46,771 bases of DNA from Bacteroidaceae bacterium (GTDB lineage Bacteria; Bacteroidota; Bacteroidia; Bacteroidales; Bacteroidaceae). Where the stretch lies: NCBI GenBank assembly GCA_017534815.1, contig JAFXVS010000074.1, positions 1 through 46,771 of the forward strand. Direction: 5' to 3'. A model generated the notes under the pieces. The model worked only from the letters and a program-made list of their open reading frames with translations. It was not told where the DNA came from and did not search any database. The position numbers were made by a program, and so were the translations under genes. This document shows, piece by piece, positions 1-10,900 of this stretch (the first letter of the stretch is position 1; the number at the start of each line of letters is the position of its first letter).

Positions 1-375
1 GGCTATGCCATCAACGAACGTCCAATGGACGATGGTCGTGTACAGTTGGCCTATTATGCAGGTCAGGAAGCCACTTATACGATTAAAGCCCAACGTGCTG
101 ACGGACAGGTTTATCTGTATGATGCAGAAGAAGATCAAACCATTGATTTGACTAAAGAAGATTATTCTTTCCAGAGTGATGCTACCAATGGCTATAACAA
201 GAGCCGTTTCATGCTGAGTTTTAAGACCATCGGTAATGAAGCCACTGACATCATCTCTGTGGAAGATGAAGAAGGAACTGTTGATAACTCGATTTACGAC
301 TTACAAGGACGTAAGGTTGAGGTGCCTCAGAAGGGTATCTTCATCCAGAAGGGGAGAAAGGTTGTGTATGAATGA
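1..375 (+). CDS. C-terminal end of a secreted protein (5' end outside window)
   Basis: The frame is open from the first base of the window, so the gene begins upstream; the ATG at base 25 is internal. About 124 residues remain. They form a beta-rich segment followed by a short module reading IYDLQGRKV...GIFIQKGRKV, ending in a basic tail. This DLQGR...G(I/V)YI..GRK module closes many extracellular proteins of Bacteroidales and resembles the type A C-terminal sorting domain of the type IX secretion system. It appears in divergent form at the ends of the next two genes, which suggests one export or anchoring route for all three. The function of the missing N-terminal part cannot be judged. Confidence 0.8.
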   Translation, partial: GYAINERPMDDGRVQLAYYAGQEATYTIKAQRADGQVYLYDAEEDQTIDLTKEDYSFQSDATNGYNKSRFMLSFKTIGNEATDIISVEDEEGTVDNSIYDLQGRKVEVPQKGIFIQKGRKVVYE

Positions 376-432
376 TAGTAACCCGTATGCGAACCTAATC
401 ATGAATTGTAAATCCTTAAAAAGTCAACAACT

Positions 433-3400
433 ATGCGAAGTAACAAGTATATACTCTTCGTGCTGTCACTCATTGTGAGTGTCGGCACGTGGGGGCAATA
501 CAATCCTTCGAATCCGGCCGAGCCAGGGGCGCCGCAACAATATGTTCTGACCCTTGAGACCGACCCGTCGGGGGGAGGCAGCTTCAACCTGAACGAGACG
601 TCGAACCATGTGGCAGACGAGACGTTCTGGGTGCAGGCTAATACCGCCTCCAACTTCACCTTCGTGGAGTGGACATTGGACGGGGAAGTGATATCCACCA
701 ACTACCGTTTCCAATACACGATGCCTACCCGTGATGTGAAGCTGATTGCCCACTATCGTTATACCCCCTCGAGCCCGACGGAACCCAGTGAGCCCAACCT
801 TCCAGCGAAGCCCATTTATTCCAATCTGTGGCTCATTGCACAGCCATCGGGCGGTGGTAGCTTTAATATATCTTCTGGTACCAGTTATGAGGTGGGTGCC
901 TCTGTGCGTGTTCAAGCCAATCCCGCCTCTAACTTCACTTTTGTGAATTGGACGCAGGATGGTGAGGTCATCTCTGAAAGCCGTGCGTTCAACTATGTCA
1001 TGTCGGACGGAGCAGATGCTAACCGTTTGGTGGCAAATTTCACTTATACTCCAGGAAGCCCAGGTGAACCCTCAGTGCCCAAAGTCTATCATCGTGTTTA
1101 TCTGATGGCTGATCCTGTTAGCGGTGGCTATTTCAACACGGAAAGTGGCAATCAATTTGAGGAGGGTACACAGCAGACCTTCCGTGCCTATAACAACCAG
1201 TGGTACACATTCCAGAACTGGACTATCGATGGCGAGGTGGTATCTACCAGCAGTAACTACACAATGACGATACCAGATAAGGATGTGACCTTGACGGCCA
1301 ACTATATATATGAATATAATCCAGGCAACCCTAACGAGCCAAGTCCATCAACGACGAAGCACCTAAGCGTCTATGGTATGACAGCCAATGGTGTGCGCGG
1401 CCAAACCATCACATATCCAGTATTCCTTGAAAATACAGAGGACGTGTATGGTGTGACGGTGGTGGTTCAATTTCCAGCAGGCTTTACGGTCAATGCAGAA
1501 AATGTAGTGCTGGCTGAGCGTGCTGTTGGTCATGAACTGGAGGTGGAGGCACGCGGCAACAATGCCTACCGTTTTGAGCTGACGGCAGATCATGTGCTTA
1601 CTGGTCAGAACGGTAAAATCTTTGACGTGCCTGTGACTATCAGTGCTGACTGCAATCCAGACCAGAGTTATCAGGTGTTACTGACCAATGCTGCCCGCAT
1701 TAATTTGGACGGTTCGAGAGACATGCTTAATGCTCGCAATGGTTACATCTTCGTAGAGGATGTCAAGGAAAGCGGTCTCTTTGCGCAGTTTGCATACGAG
1801 AAACTACAAGGACGCGTGAAATTCAATAACTTGTCTTCGGAAAAGGCTGTTCGTTATCAATGGGACTTTGGTGACGGTAGTAGCAGTACGGAGAAGGAAC
1901 CGCTGCACATCTATAATGCTTCAGGTTACTACGATGTGACATTGACGGCATTTGGACAGACGGGTAGTGATGTGGCCAAGATGACAGTGCTTATTAATGA
2001 TGAGAGCACATGGGTGGTCAATGGTGTGTTCTTCCTCGATACAGAGGTGAAGGGCGTGCGCTATTTCACGTCTGCTCAGGATCTCTTCAACTATATGACA
2101 GCTAAACCCATCACAGGTGACCTGAAGATATCAGTTAAGCCAGGCATGACATTTGCTTATGGCTTGACAGAGGAGAATGTGGAAAAACTGACCTCGATTC
2201 AACTGCAGTTGATGAGTGGAGACAATACACTGACGATTGACAAGAATGGTGAGGGAGACACGCCAGTGCTGAGCTTTGGTGCGAAGAATGGAACGATTGT
2301 TGGAGATGTGGTGACCCTCTTTGTCGATTGGGGTAAAAACATGGTATGTGATAATGTCATCCTTCAGCTTTGGGGTATAGATTTCAATCCGACGAAACTG
2401 GATCAGCTGAAAGAACAGACGGTGTTCAGTGGATATCCAACAGTGGAAGTGGATTTTGCTGTCGTGAGCAAAGATCTCACATTCACCTGGACTGCCACAG
2501 CTGATGCAGAAACGGCTGCAGGGTATCAGAAAACAGGTTCTGGTAACCTCCCCGCTATGACGATTGAGGGCGGCAGTGCTGATGATTGCCACATTATATA
2601 TAATATAGGGGCGACTTATCAGGGTACAAAGTTTTGGGAGATGACCCACACCATCACAGTGCAACCAACGTTGGAGGGAAAGTTCTCCCGGTTGCAGCCT
2701 GCTGATGAGACTGTGCTGGAAACAACGACAGTTACATTGTCGTGGAACCCCATTAAGAATGCCGTCTATGATGTCTATTTGTGGAACGCAGTGAACCAAC
2801 GCCCAACGACACCTGTTGCAGAAGGCATTACAGACTTGAACTACACATCCAAAAACTTCTGTCAGAACAAGACGAACTACAAATGGATGGTGGTGGCCAG
2901 AAATGGTTTACAGGAAATGTCCAGTGATATTATGAATTTTTCTGTCAGGCTGTTACCAGACCTGCATGTTTATGATTTGCGTGCCACATCTCTTTTGCAG
3001 GCAGGAGAAACTGTGACAATAAAATGGACTGTACGGAATGACGGTGCAGATACTCCAGAGGAGCAGAATTGGCAAGACCGGTTGTGGTTAGTGCCCGATG
3101 TTTACGGCGGAACTGACCAAAGCAAGTGTCAACTTCTCGCAACCGTGCCCAATCCCAAGGCATTGGCTGCTGGTGAGGTATATACAGGGAGTACGGAGGT
3201 CACCTTCGATGATTACACGTATGGTAATTATTACTTGTTGGTGGCTTCTGATATGAGTTCAGTTACACAGATAGATTGGCCTGCTATTGGAGGAACCATT
3301 GTGAATCCCTATCAGCCAGTCTATGGAGGTAATGCTGAGCAAGGCACTTATCCATATCTCTATGCCAATACCGCAGCTGCAGGCAACCAACTGAAGGAAG

Positions 3401-4965
3401 AAGGGGAGACGACCACGCGCAGCGATAACTTCTTCTATTGGAAGGTGGAGATTGCTCCTCCAAGTGTGAACGAGGCAGATTGGCTCATCTTGAAAGAGGC
3501 CTATCAGGAAATGGGCAATGGACAGGGATGGACCACACCTTGGGACTTTAATTCTGAATTGCGCTCCATCTTGGGATTGCCGGGCGTGCAATTGAGAGCA
3601 GGTCGTGTGGTAGGTATCAATCTGTCAGAAAAGAATGTGTCGGGTACATTCCCCACAACGCTTCTGAAACTTGCTTGTCTGGAAACCTTGAATGTAGGGA
3701 ACAATCATTTGACGGGTGATCTTGGTCAGACGATGAAGACCTTTATGGAAGCAAATCCTGATTTGGAAGTGTCTGTTAAAACCCTCAATGTGGAGAATAG
3801 CAATTATTCTGGCAACATTGGACTGTTCGCACAGTATTTTCCACATCTTGAATCTCTGAATGCCCAAGATAATCAGCTTGAGGAAGTGTCTCCGATGATT
3901 GCCCCGACGGTAACTAACCTGAGTCTGGGCAGACAACAGATTGACAAAACCATCAACATCCACTTGAACACGCTGACGGCAGAAGGCTTGCTTGCTCAAG
4001 TGCCAGGGATTTTGCTTTACAATCATGCCAAGCAGACTTATTCGACTAACATCAATCTGCTCTGCACGACGAAAGATCAGTCGTGGGGACTGCAGTTGAC
4101 TTGTCAGAATGGGGAAGTGACCATGCCGTATGTGACGCCACAAAACGCCTACTATGGAAAGAGTGGTGACATCCTCAATGTGGCAATGGTGAATGCTAAG
4201 CGTGAGTTGGAGGGCAGCACTTTCAATATGAAGATGGAATTTGCACAAGGCGACGCCAACTTTGATGGTAACACCAATGTGTTGGATCTCCAAACCATCA
4301 TCAATTATGCTTTCGAAGATTATAAAGACCGTCCGTTCAATTACACAGCGGCCAATCTCTGGAAAGACGAAGTGATTAATGTGCAAGATGTGGTGAAGAT
4401 GACCGACATCCTCCTTACGATTGATGATGATGCGGCAGACAGTCGTAGATTGCAAGAAGCTGAAACAGATGAGATGGAACTCCAAGCATCAGAAGCCTGC
4501 ATTTATATGAAGCAGGGACAGGTGTGGATTGATACGGAGATTCCTGTGGCTGCCTTCGAATTGACACTTCGCAATTCCAATGATGTCACTCTCAATGCTC
4601 AATTGGAGGAACTGGGCTTCACCTGTCGCAGCAACACCCGAAATGGTGTTACTCGCATTGTGGGTTATTCCATGAACGGAGCCAAGTTACCATTAGGTGA
4701 GACGGCTGTCGCTTCTACCAAGACGGTTCAGTCATGGGTAGGTGATGCGGCTCTCTCCAATGCTGACGCAGAGATGATTTCTGTTCGATTGGTTTCTGGC
4801 GAAGCCACTGGAATCGACGAAATAGAAGGAACCGAAGAAGACGAATCTGACGCCGTGTTCTACGACCTGCAGGGGCGTCGTGTTGAGACTCCAACTACGG
4901 GCTTGTACATTCAGCGTTCCGTTGACGGACTAGGCAAGAAAAGTCGAAAGGTTTGGATTAAGTAA
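433..4965 (+). CDS. 1510-aa secreted multidomain surface protein (InlB-like, cohesin-like, PKD, CARDB, LRR, dockerin-like)
   Basis: A signal peptide (about residues 1-21, MRSNKYILFVLSLIVSVGTWG) is followed by three InlB-like repeats near 37-110, 131-212 and 220-293, each with a GGGSF or GGYF turn and an NWTxDGEVIS strand. They are joined by Pro/Ser/Glu linkers. Next come a cohesin-like beta-sandwich (about 305-445), a PKD domain with YQWDFGDG at 475, an Fn3-like stretch, a CARDB-like domain (LPDLHVYDL) and a short leucine-rich segment near 1058-1100. A dockerin-like module near 1272 has one full calcium loop (DANFDGNTNVLD) and a degenerate second one. The protein ends in FYDLQGRRV...GLYIQ. 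There is no catalytic domain I recognise, so adhesion or scaffolding is the best inference. The gap to the next gene is only 20 bases, which suggests cotranscription. Confidence 0.85.
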   Translation: MRSNKYILFVLSLIVSVGTWGQYNPSNPAEPGAPQQYVLTLETDPSGGGSFNLNETSNHVADETFWVQANTASNFTFVEWTLDGEVISTNYRFQYTMPTRDVKLIAHYRYTPSSPTEPSEPNLPAKPIYSNLWLIAQPSGGGSFNISSGTSYEVGASVRVQANPASNFTFVNWTQDGEVISESRAFNYVMSDGADANRLVANFTYTPGSPGEPSVPKVYHRVYLMADPVSGGYFNTESGNQFEEGTQQTFRAYNNQWYTFQNWTIDGEVVSTSSNYTMTIPDKDVTLTANYIYEYNPGNPNEPSPSTTKHLSVYGMTANGVRGQTITYPVFLENTEDVYGVTVVVQFPAGFTVNAENVVLAERAVGHELEVEARGNNAYRFELTADHVLTGQNGKIFDVPVTISADCNPDQSYQVLLTNAARINLDGSRDMLNARNGYIFVEDVKESGLFAQFAYEKLQGRVKFNNLSSEKAVRYQWDFGDGSSSTEKEPLHIYNASGYYDVTLTAFGQTGSDVAKMTVLINDESTWVVNGVFFLDTEVKGVRYFTSAQDLFNYMTAKPITGDLKISVKPGMTFAYGLTEENVEKLTSIQLQLMSGDNTLTIDKNGEGDTPVLSFGAKNGTIVGDVVTLFVDWGKNMVCDNVILQLWGIDFNPTKLDQLKEQTVFSGYPTVEVDFAVVSKDLTFTWTATADAETAAGYQKTGSGNLPAMTIEGGSADDCHIIYNIGATYQGTKFWEMTHTITVQPTLEGKFSRLQPADETVLETTTVTLSWNPIKNAVYDVYLWNAVNQRPTTPVAEGITDLNYTSKNFCQNKTNYKWMVVARNGLQEMSSDIMNFSVRLLPDLHVYDLRATSLLQAGETVTIKWTVRNDGADTPEEQNWQDRLWLVPDVYGGTDQSKCQLLATVPNPKALAAGEVYTGSTEVTFDDYTYGNYYLLVASDMSSVTQIDWPAIGGTIVNPYQPVYGGNAEQGTYPYLYANTAAAGNQLKEEGETTTRSDNFFYWKVEIAPPSVNEADWLILKEAYQEMGNGQGWTTPWDFNSELRSILGLPGVQLRAGRVVGINLSEKNVSGTFPTTLLKLACLETLNVGNNHLTGDLGQTMKTFMEANPDLEVSVKTLNVENSNYSGNIGLFAQYFPHLESLNAQDNQLEEVSPMIAPTVTNLSLGRQQIDKTINIHLNTLTAEGLLAQVPGILLYNHAKQTYSTNINLLCTTKDQSWGLQLTCQNGEVTMPYVTPQNAYYGKSGDILNVAMVNAKRELEGSTFNMKMEFAQGDANFDGNTNVLDLQTIINYAFEDYKDRPFNYTAANLWKDEVINVQDVVKMTDILLTIDDDAADSRRLQEAETDEMELQASEACIYMKQGQVWIDTEIPVAAFELTLRNSNDVTLNAQLEELGFTCRSNTRNGVTRIVGYSMNGAKLPLGETAVASTKTVQSWVGDAALSNADAEMISVRLVSGEATGIDEIEGTEEDESDAVFYDLQGRRVETPTTGLYIQRSVDGLGKKSRKVWIK

Positions 4966-4985
4966 TTATCAAATAAAGTATATAT

Positions 4986-7900
4986 ATGGAACTATCATAT
5001 AAAACAAGATATTGGCTTTTGTCATTGCTGATGCTGTTGTCTGTGACTGCGTGGTCACAGCAGAAGAATGTGCTCAGCATCTCTGACGCCAAGGTGTCGA
5101 TAGGAGACGCGCAACTGCCTGTCGCCATCGAGAATACCGATGAGATTGTGGCGGTTCAGTTTGATTTGACGCTGCCGTCCACCATCTCGGCTGGTACTGA
5201 GGCTGTAGTGACCAATCGCTGTGATGGTCATACCGTCATCATCCGTAACATAGAGGCGACACGTTACCGTGTGATGCTCTATAGTGATGACAATCGCCCA
5301 TTGATAGCACAACAGGGAACTGTACTCTATGTGCCTCTGAATATCCCACAAACAGTGGCAGATGGCAGCGAACTTCCTCTCGTCATCAGCAACGCCACAC
5401 TGACTGTGGCTTCGGGTGAGAATGTGCTGACAGAAACGAAAACAGGTAAACTCATCGTCTCGATGTTGCCCGATCTCACGGTGATGAACATTGCTCCAAG
5501 TGTGCAGGGTGATGCCGAAGCTCTGACCATCACACCAGGTGATCATTTGTCACTTTCTTGGCAGGTGCAGAATGTGGGTGAGGCAGCGACGAAGGGTGGC
5601 TGGAGTGAGCAAATCATGGTTGTGAACAAGCGCGGAACTGTGACCAAACTGATAGGTACTGTTTATCAGCAGGAGATACTTGCTGCAGGAGCTGTGATGA
5701 GCCGCCAGGCTGACATCATCGTACCACAGTTGCTTGGTCTCGAAGGCGATGCCTATGTGCAAGTACATATCGTCGCCACCAGTGAGACGGGAGAATCAAC
5801 GCTCGCTGCCGGTAACAACACTGCACAATCTGAGGATGTGTTCACGGTCAGCAAACGACTCTTTGTAGAACCGAATCCTATCCGTATTGTGGAGAACTCC
5901 ACATCACGCGTGGCCGTCAAGGTGAGCCGTAGTGGTGATTGGAATACCGAACAGACCTTTATGCTCAGCACCAATGGTGACACACGTGTCACGTTGCCTT
6001 CTCAGGTAACTATGCCTATAGGCCAGTCGGGTGCTATTGTCTATATGACGGTGAGAGACAACAGTGTGCTTGATGACGATGACATTGTGATGATCACAGC
6101 CAAAGGTAATGGTTATGCCGATGCCCAAGGGGAATTGACCATTGAGGATAATGAATACCCCAATCTCACATTGACTACATCGAAGTCGGCTGTGACTGAG
6201 GGTGAAACCTTCCAACTGACCGTCACGACGAGCCGAGTTCCCAAGGAACCCGTTGTTGTGACCCTTGCCAGTGAGAACGCCAAGCGCTTCACCTTCCCTC
6301 AGACTGTCACCATACCGGCAGGTGAGACATCGGTAACTGTGGATGTGGAGGCAGTGGATGATGAAGCACCTAGTCTGGAGTTGGTGAATGCTTTCACAGC
6401 ATCAGCCCTTAAGTATAATAAGGCTGAGGTCAACGTTGTCTTATATGACAATGACCTGCCAGTCCTCGAGCTGCAGCTTACCCCAACGACAGTTCAGGAA
6501 AGTGCTGGTGTGATGGCTATAGCTGGTGTGCTGCGCCGTACTACCAATACAAATAGCAAGATCACCGTTAAGTTGACTGACGATGCTGATGGTGGCCTCT
6601 ATATCGGTAATCGCACATTGGAATTGGCCAAAGGTACAGAGGAAGTCCACTTTAATTTCGGTCCTGTGGATAATGCCACCGTTGACGGTGACCGCACCTA
6701 TACCATCACGGCTGCTGTATGGTTGTCATCGTGCAGTTGTGGTGCCTCATCAAACGAATCGGCGGGTTATGTTACAGCTCAGGTGAAGGTACTTGACAAC
6801 GACGGTGCAGCCTTAAGCCTTTCCTCTTCGCAGAGTACGGTGAAGGAAGGAGGTACGACCTCGCTCACTGTGAGCCGCAACACTACCGACACCTCGTCAC
6901 CGCTCAATGTCACGCTCAGCAGTAACTATGAAGAAGGATTGACCTACCAGCATACGGTAACGATTCCCGCTGGACAGCAGTCGGTTATGGTAGAAGTGGC
7001 CTCGGCTGCTAATAGTGTGCAGGGTGACAGTCATACTGTTATCTTCACCGTACAGGCCGATGGATATGCTACCGGAACCTGCTATATGAATATGACAGAC
7101 CAGACAATGCCCGATGCCCAGATTACAGATTTGCGTGCTGACCGCACTCAAATAGAGGTGGGTGAGCAATTGTCTATTACTGTTATCGTAGCCAATGAGG
7201 GCGTGGCAGTCCTCCCTGCAGGAACAGTGGTGACACTAAATTTCAGCGGTACTCCTTCAAAGAAGATATTATACACGCTTGCTGATTTGGCGGTAGGCGA
7301 GACTGTAGAATTGACGGAAGAATTTGCTATAACATCTACAAGACCGAATAGCTACACCTTCAAGGCTACCGTCAATGCTGACAAGAATGTGAAGGAATTG
7401 AACTACAACAATAACACATCACAGGATTTGACTATCACATTGTTGCCTAATTTCACGGCAACCGTCAGCACAGACAAGGAGGTATATCGCCAAGGTGAGG
7501 CTATCACTATCAGCGGCCAGACCAGTGCTGGAGGCAAGAATGCCAATGTGGAGGTCTATTTTGTCAATGGTGGCATTCGCCAATCCATCACTGTTCAAGC
7601 CGATGCTGAAGGAAACTTTGAAACAACTTATCAGCCTTACAACCGTCAAGCAGGTCATTTCACTGTGGGTGCATGCTATCCAGGAACGGGCGAGAGTGAC
7701 GGCTCAGCAGAAATTGATGTCTATGGTCTTCGTTTGTCAAGCTATTTTACTACTCACGACCTTAGCTTGGGTGATGAGGCTCAGGGAACAATTGTTGTGG
7801 AGAACCCTGGTCAATTGCCTCAGACTGGTATGTCCATCGTGCAGCAAGCTGAGACGGGGGATAATAAATTGACGTTGGGTGCGATTTCGTCCATCGGGGC

Positions 7901-10900
7901 AGACGGCCAGATAACAATACCTTATACACTGAAGGGCAATGCTTTGACAGAAGGTAATGACTGGCAGCAGATACCGCTGCATATCACATCTGCAGAGGGT
8001 AGTGTTGTTGATTATAACATTTATTACTATGTTCGTCCGCTTAAAGGAAAACTGAAAGCCAGTCAAACACGCATAGAGACCACTGTTACAAAGGGTGCTC
8101 CACGTGATTATCAGTTGCAGATTAGTAATATTGGACGTGGAGAAACCGGTCGTATCACTTTATCTGTGCCTTCATGGGTGGAATCATTGACACCCACAGA
8201 GATGTCCTCGCTCAGTCAGGGTGATACGGCAACTGTCGTACTGCGACTGAAGACCACGGATGATATGCAGTTGAATGTTCCAGTGACTGGACAGATAGGC
8301 ATTAACTGCGCCCAAGGCGATGGCGTTCCTATTAGTTTGAAAGTGACACCTGTATCGGAGGCCACAGGACATCTGCTCATTGACGTAGTGGACGAGTATT
8401 CTTACTACGCTGAAGGCAAACCGCATGTTGAGGGTGCCAAAGTATTGGTGAAGCATCCAACGACGGGTAAAGTCGTGGCGCAAGGTCAGACCGCTTCCGA
8501 TGGCCGCTATTCCGTAGAACTGCCTGAGGGTTGGTACACTGTTAGCATCAGCGCTGAAAAGCATCAAAGTTACCAGACAACCCTTGAAGTGGCACCTGGT
8601 CAGCAGATAGGCAAAGAAATTTTCCTCACTTATGAAGCCGTTTCCTATACATGGGAGGTGGTAGAGACAGAGGTGGAAGATGAATACGAGATTGAGACCG
8701 TGGTGAAGTACGAGACTAATGTGCCGAAGCCGGTTGTTATCATCACACTGCCAGAGGAAATGCCACAAGTGGGTGAAGTAATCCCTGTCATTATTACCAA
8801 TAAGGGATTGATTGGTGCAAATGATGTGGATGTGACCATGTCTGTCACAGAGGGACTGGATGTGGAATGGCTCACAGATCCCACATTGACCGTTCTCGCA
8901 CCTCAGCAAAGCGCTATATTCTATGCAGTACTGAAAGACAATGAAGCACATTCAGCGCGCAGAAGAGCGCCAGGTGAGGGACTCGGTTTTTGCCTCCATC
9001 TTTACTCTACGTTGTTGGGTCACTATGTTTGTGGTGATTATGAAGAGACAATCGCTGTTGAGACCTCTCGTGCTTGGGGTGATTGTCTTAAGACAATGGC
9101 TACCAGTGGAAGTGGTGGAAGTGGTGGAAGCGGTGGAAGTGGCGGAGGAAATTGGAGTGGTGGCCCCAATCCTGTAAATCATCCGGTTAGTACTCCAAAT
9201 AGTAACACTAATAGCTCGTATGATGGTTCTATGAGTATGGTTCCCAATCTCTCGCCAACGGCTAAGTTCTGTCATGAAAAGGAACTGGTGTTATTAAAGA
9301 ATTTAGCTAAAATCGCAACACCCGAAAGAGGTAATTGTGGCGACACACAAATTGGCGGTTATGTTTTGATTCCTGATTCGGGTCCTGAATATGATGTGTG
9401 GGGTGTGGCAGCTGATGGTGTATCGAAGGTGCGCATTAGGTTCAAAGAAGGTGTCAAAAATGTGATACCATTTGATGAAAGATGTGGTAATCCTCACTGG
9501 ACGATAAAGGAAGGAATTGGTACATTGGAAAATGCTGATGGTTGGGAAAATGTGGTTTTTAAGGCTCCAGACGACTTTCCTGGTGATGAACATAGCAGTT
9601 CATATACTGTGCATGCGGTTCTTGAATATATGGTTAATGGCTCTAATTCGAATGGTGATTTTGTCATGAAGAGGGATACATCTGAAGTCCCCATTAAGAT
9701 AACCCGTGCTCCTTTAGCATTGATACATGGCCTTGCATCTAGTCCAGAAACATGGGAGAAATTTGCAGGATATCTCACTAATGCAGAAAATGCAATCAAT
9801 ATGTATGATGATTATCAAGTTTTGTGTGTGGACTATAGCGACACCCACTTTCGCCATTTCGCAACAAATGAAAATGTCGTGAATAATAGTATACAACAGC
9901 TTATTGCTAAGTATATGTCAAAAGGTATTGTGGCAAACAAGGCTGATCTTATAGGGCATAGTATGGGTGGCATTCTTGCAAGATGGCATGTTCAATATGT
10001 CCCAAAGGGGAACACCAACGTTCATAAGATTATTACTGTGAATACGCCTCACTCGGGAAGCCCAGTTGCAAATTTTATGAATGAATTGTCACAGACTAGT
10101 GCATTAAATATATTGAAAGATGTTATAACAGGTAACATGTTGCATGGTGGTTACGATGGTGCAATTCAAGACCTTGCAATCGGTTCTGAAGCAACAGACT
10201 ATTATCTAAATGATTCATATAAAGAAAACAGTGAGATACTCGCTAAGATGAATAACATCCCGATTCATGCTGTGACCTCTTATATCGAAGGAAAAGTTCA
10301 AGATGCATATTATGCTGCCATTGCATTAGGCACAAATGAGGCAATAGAAGATTTCTTAACCATATATGATGCATTTGTTAATCCTGTGGAGGCATGGGAA
10401 CTCCCCAAGGCATCGTATGATTTGTTTAAGGCCATAACTGAGGTCGGAGGTGAATTGGACTATGGAATAGCATTGGCTGATGCATTAGCTCCTGGTGATT
10501 GTATTGTTCCTTATGAAAGCCAGACGGGTGGGCTCCCATTGGGTTGTGTGCAGCCTTTCTCTGGGGGATTGGAAATATGTCATACGGCGATGACAGGAAA
10601 TCATGAAGTATGGGAACATCTTATTACGATGCTTAATGCATCTGTGATGGATTCAAGATTTTGTAAGACAGGTTTTCACCCAACAAAATTAGAATTTATG
10701 AAAAGGGATATGAGTCGAAGATTAGGTGATGAGGCTGAACCACAAATAACCCAAGACGTGTCTTTAGACATTCAACTGAGTATAAATGAGGGTGAACTTC
10801 ATGTACGAGTAGATGATTTGAAAGGGGGTAGTATGAACAATCTTAAAGTTCTTGTAAGATTTGATGGATATGACGAATTAAAAGCTGGAAACGATTTCAT

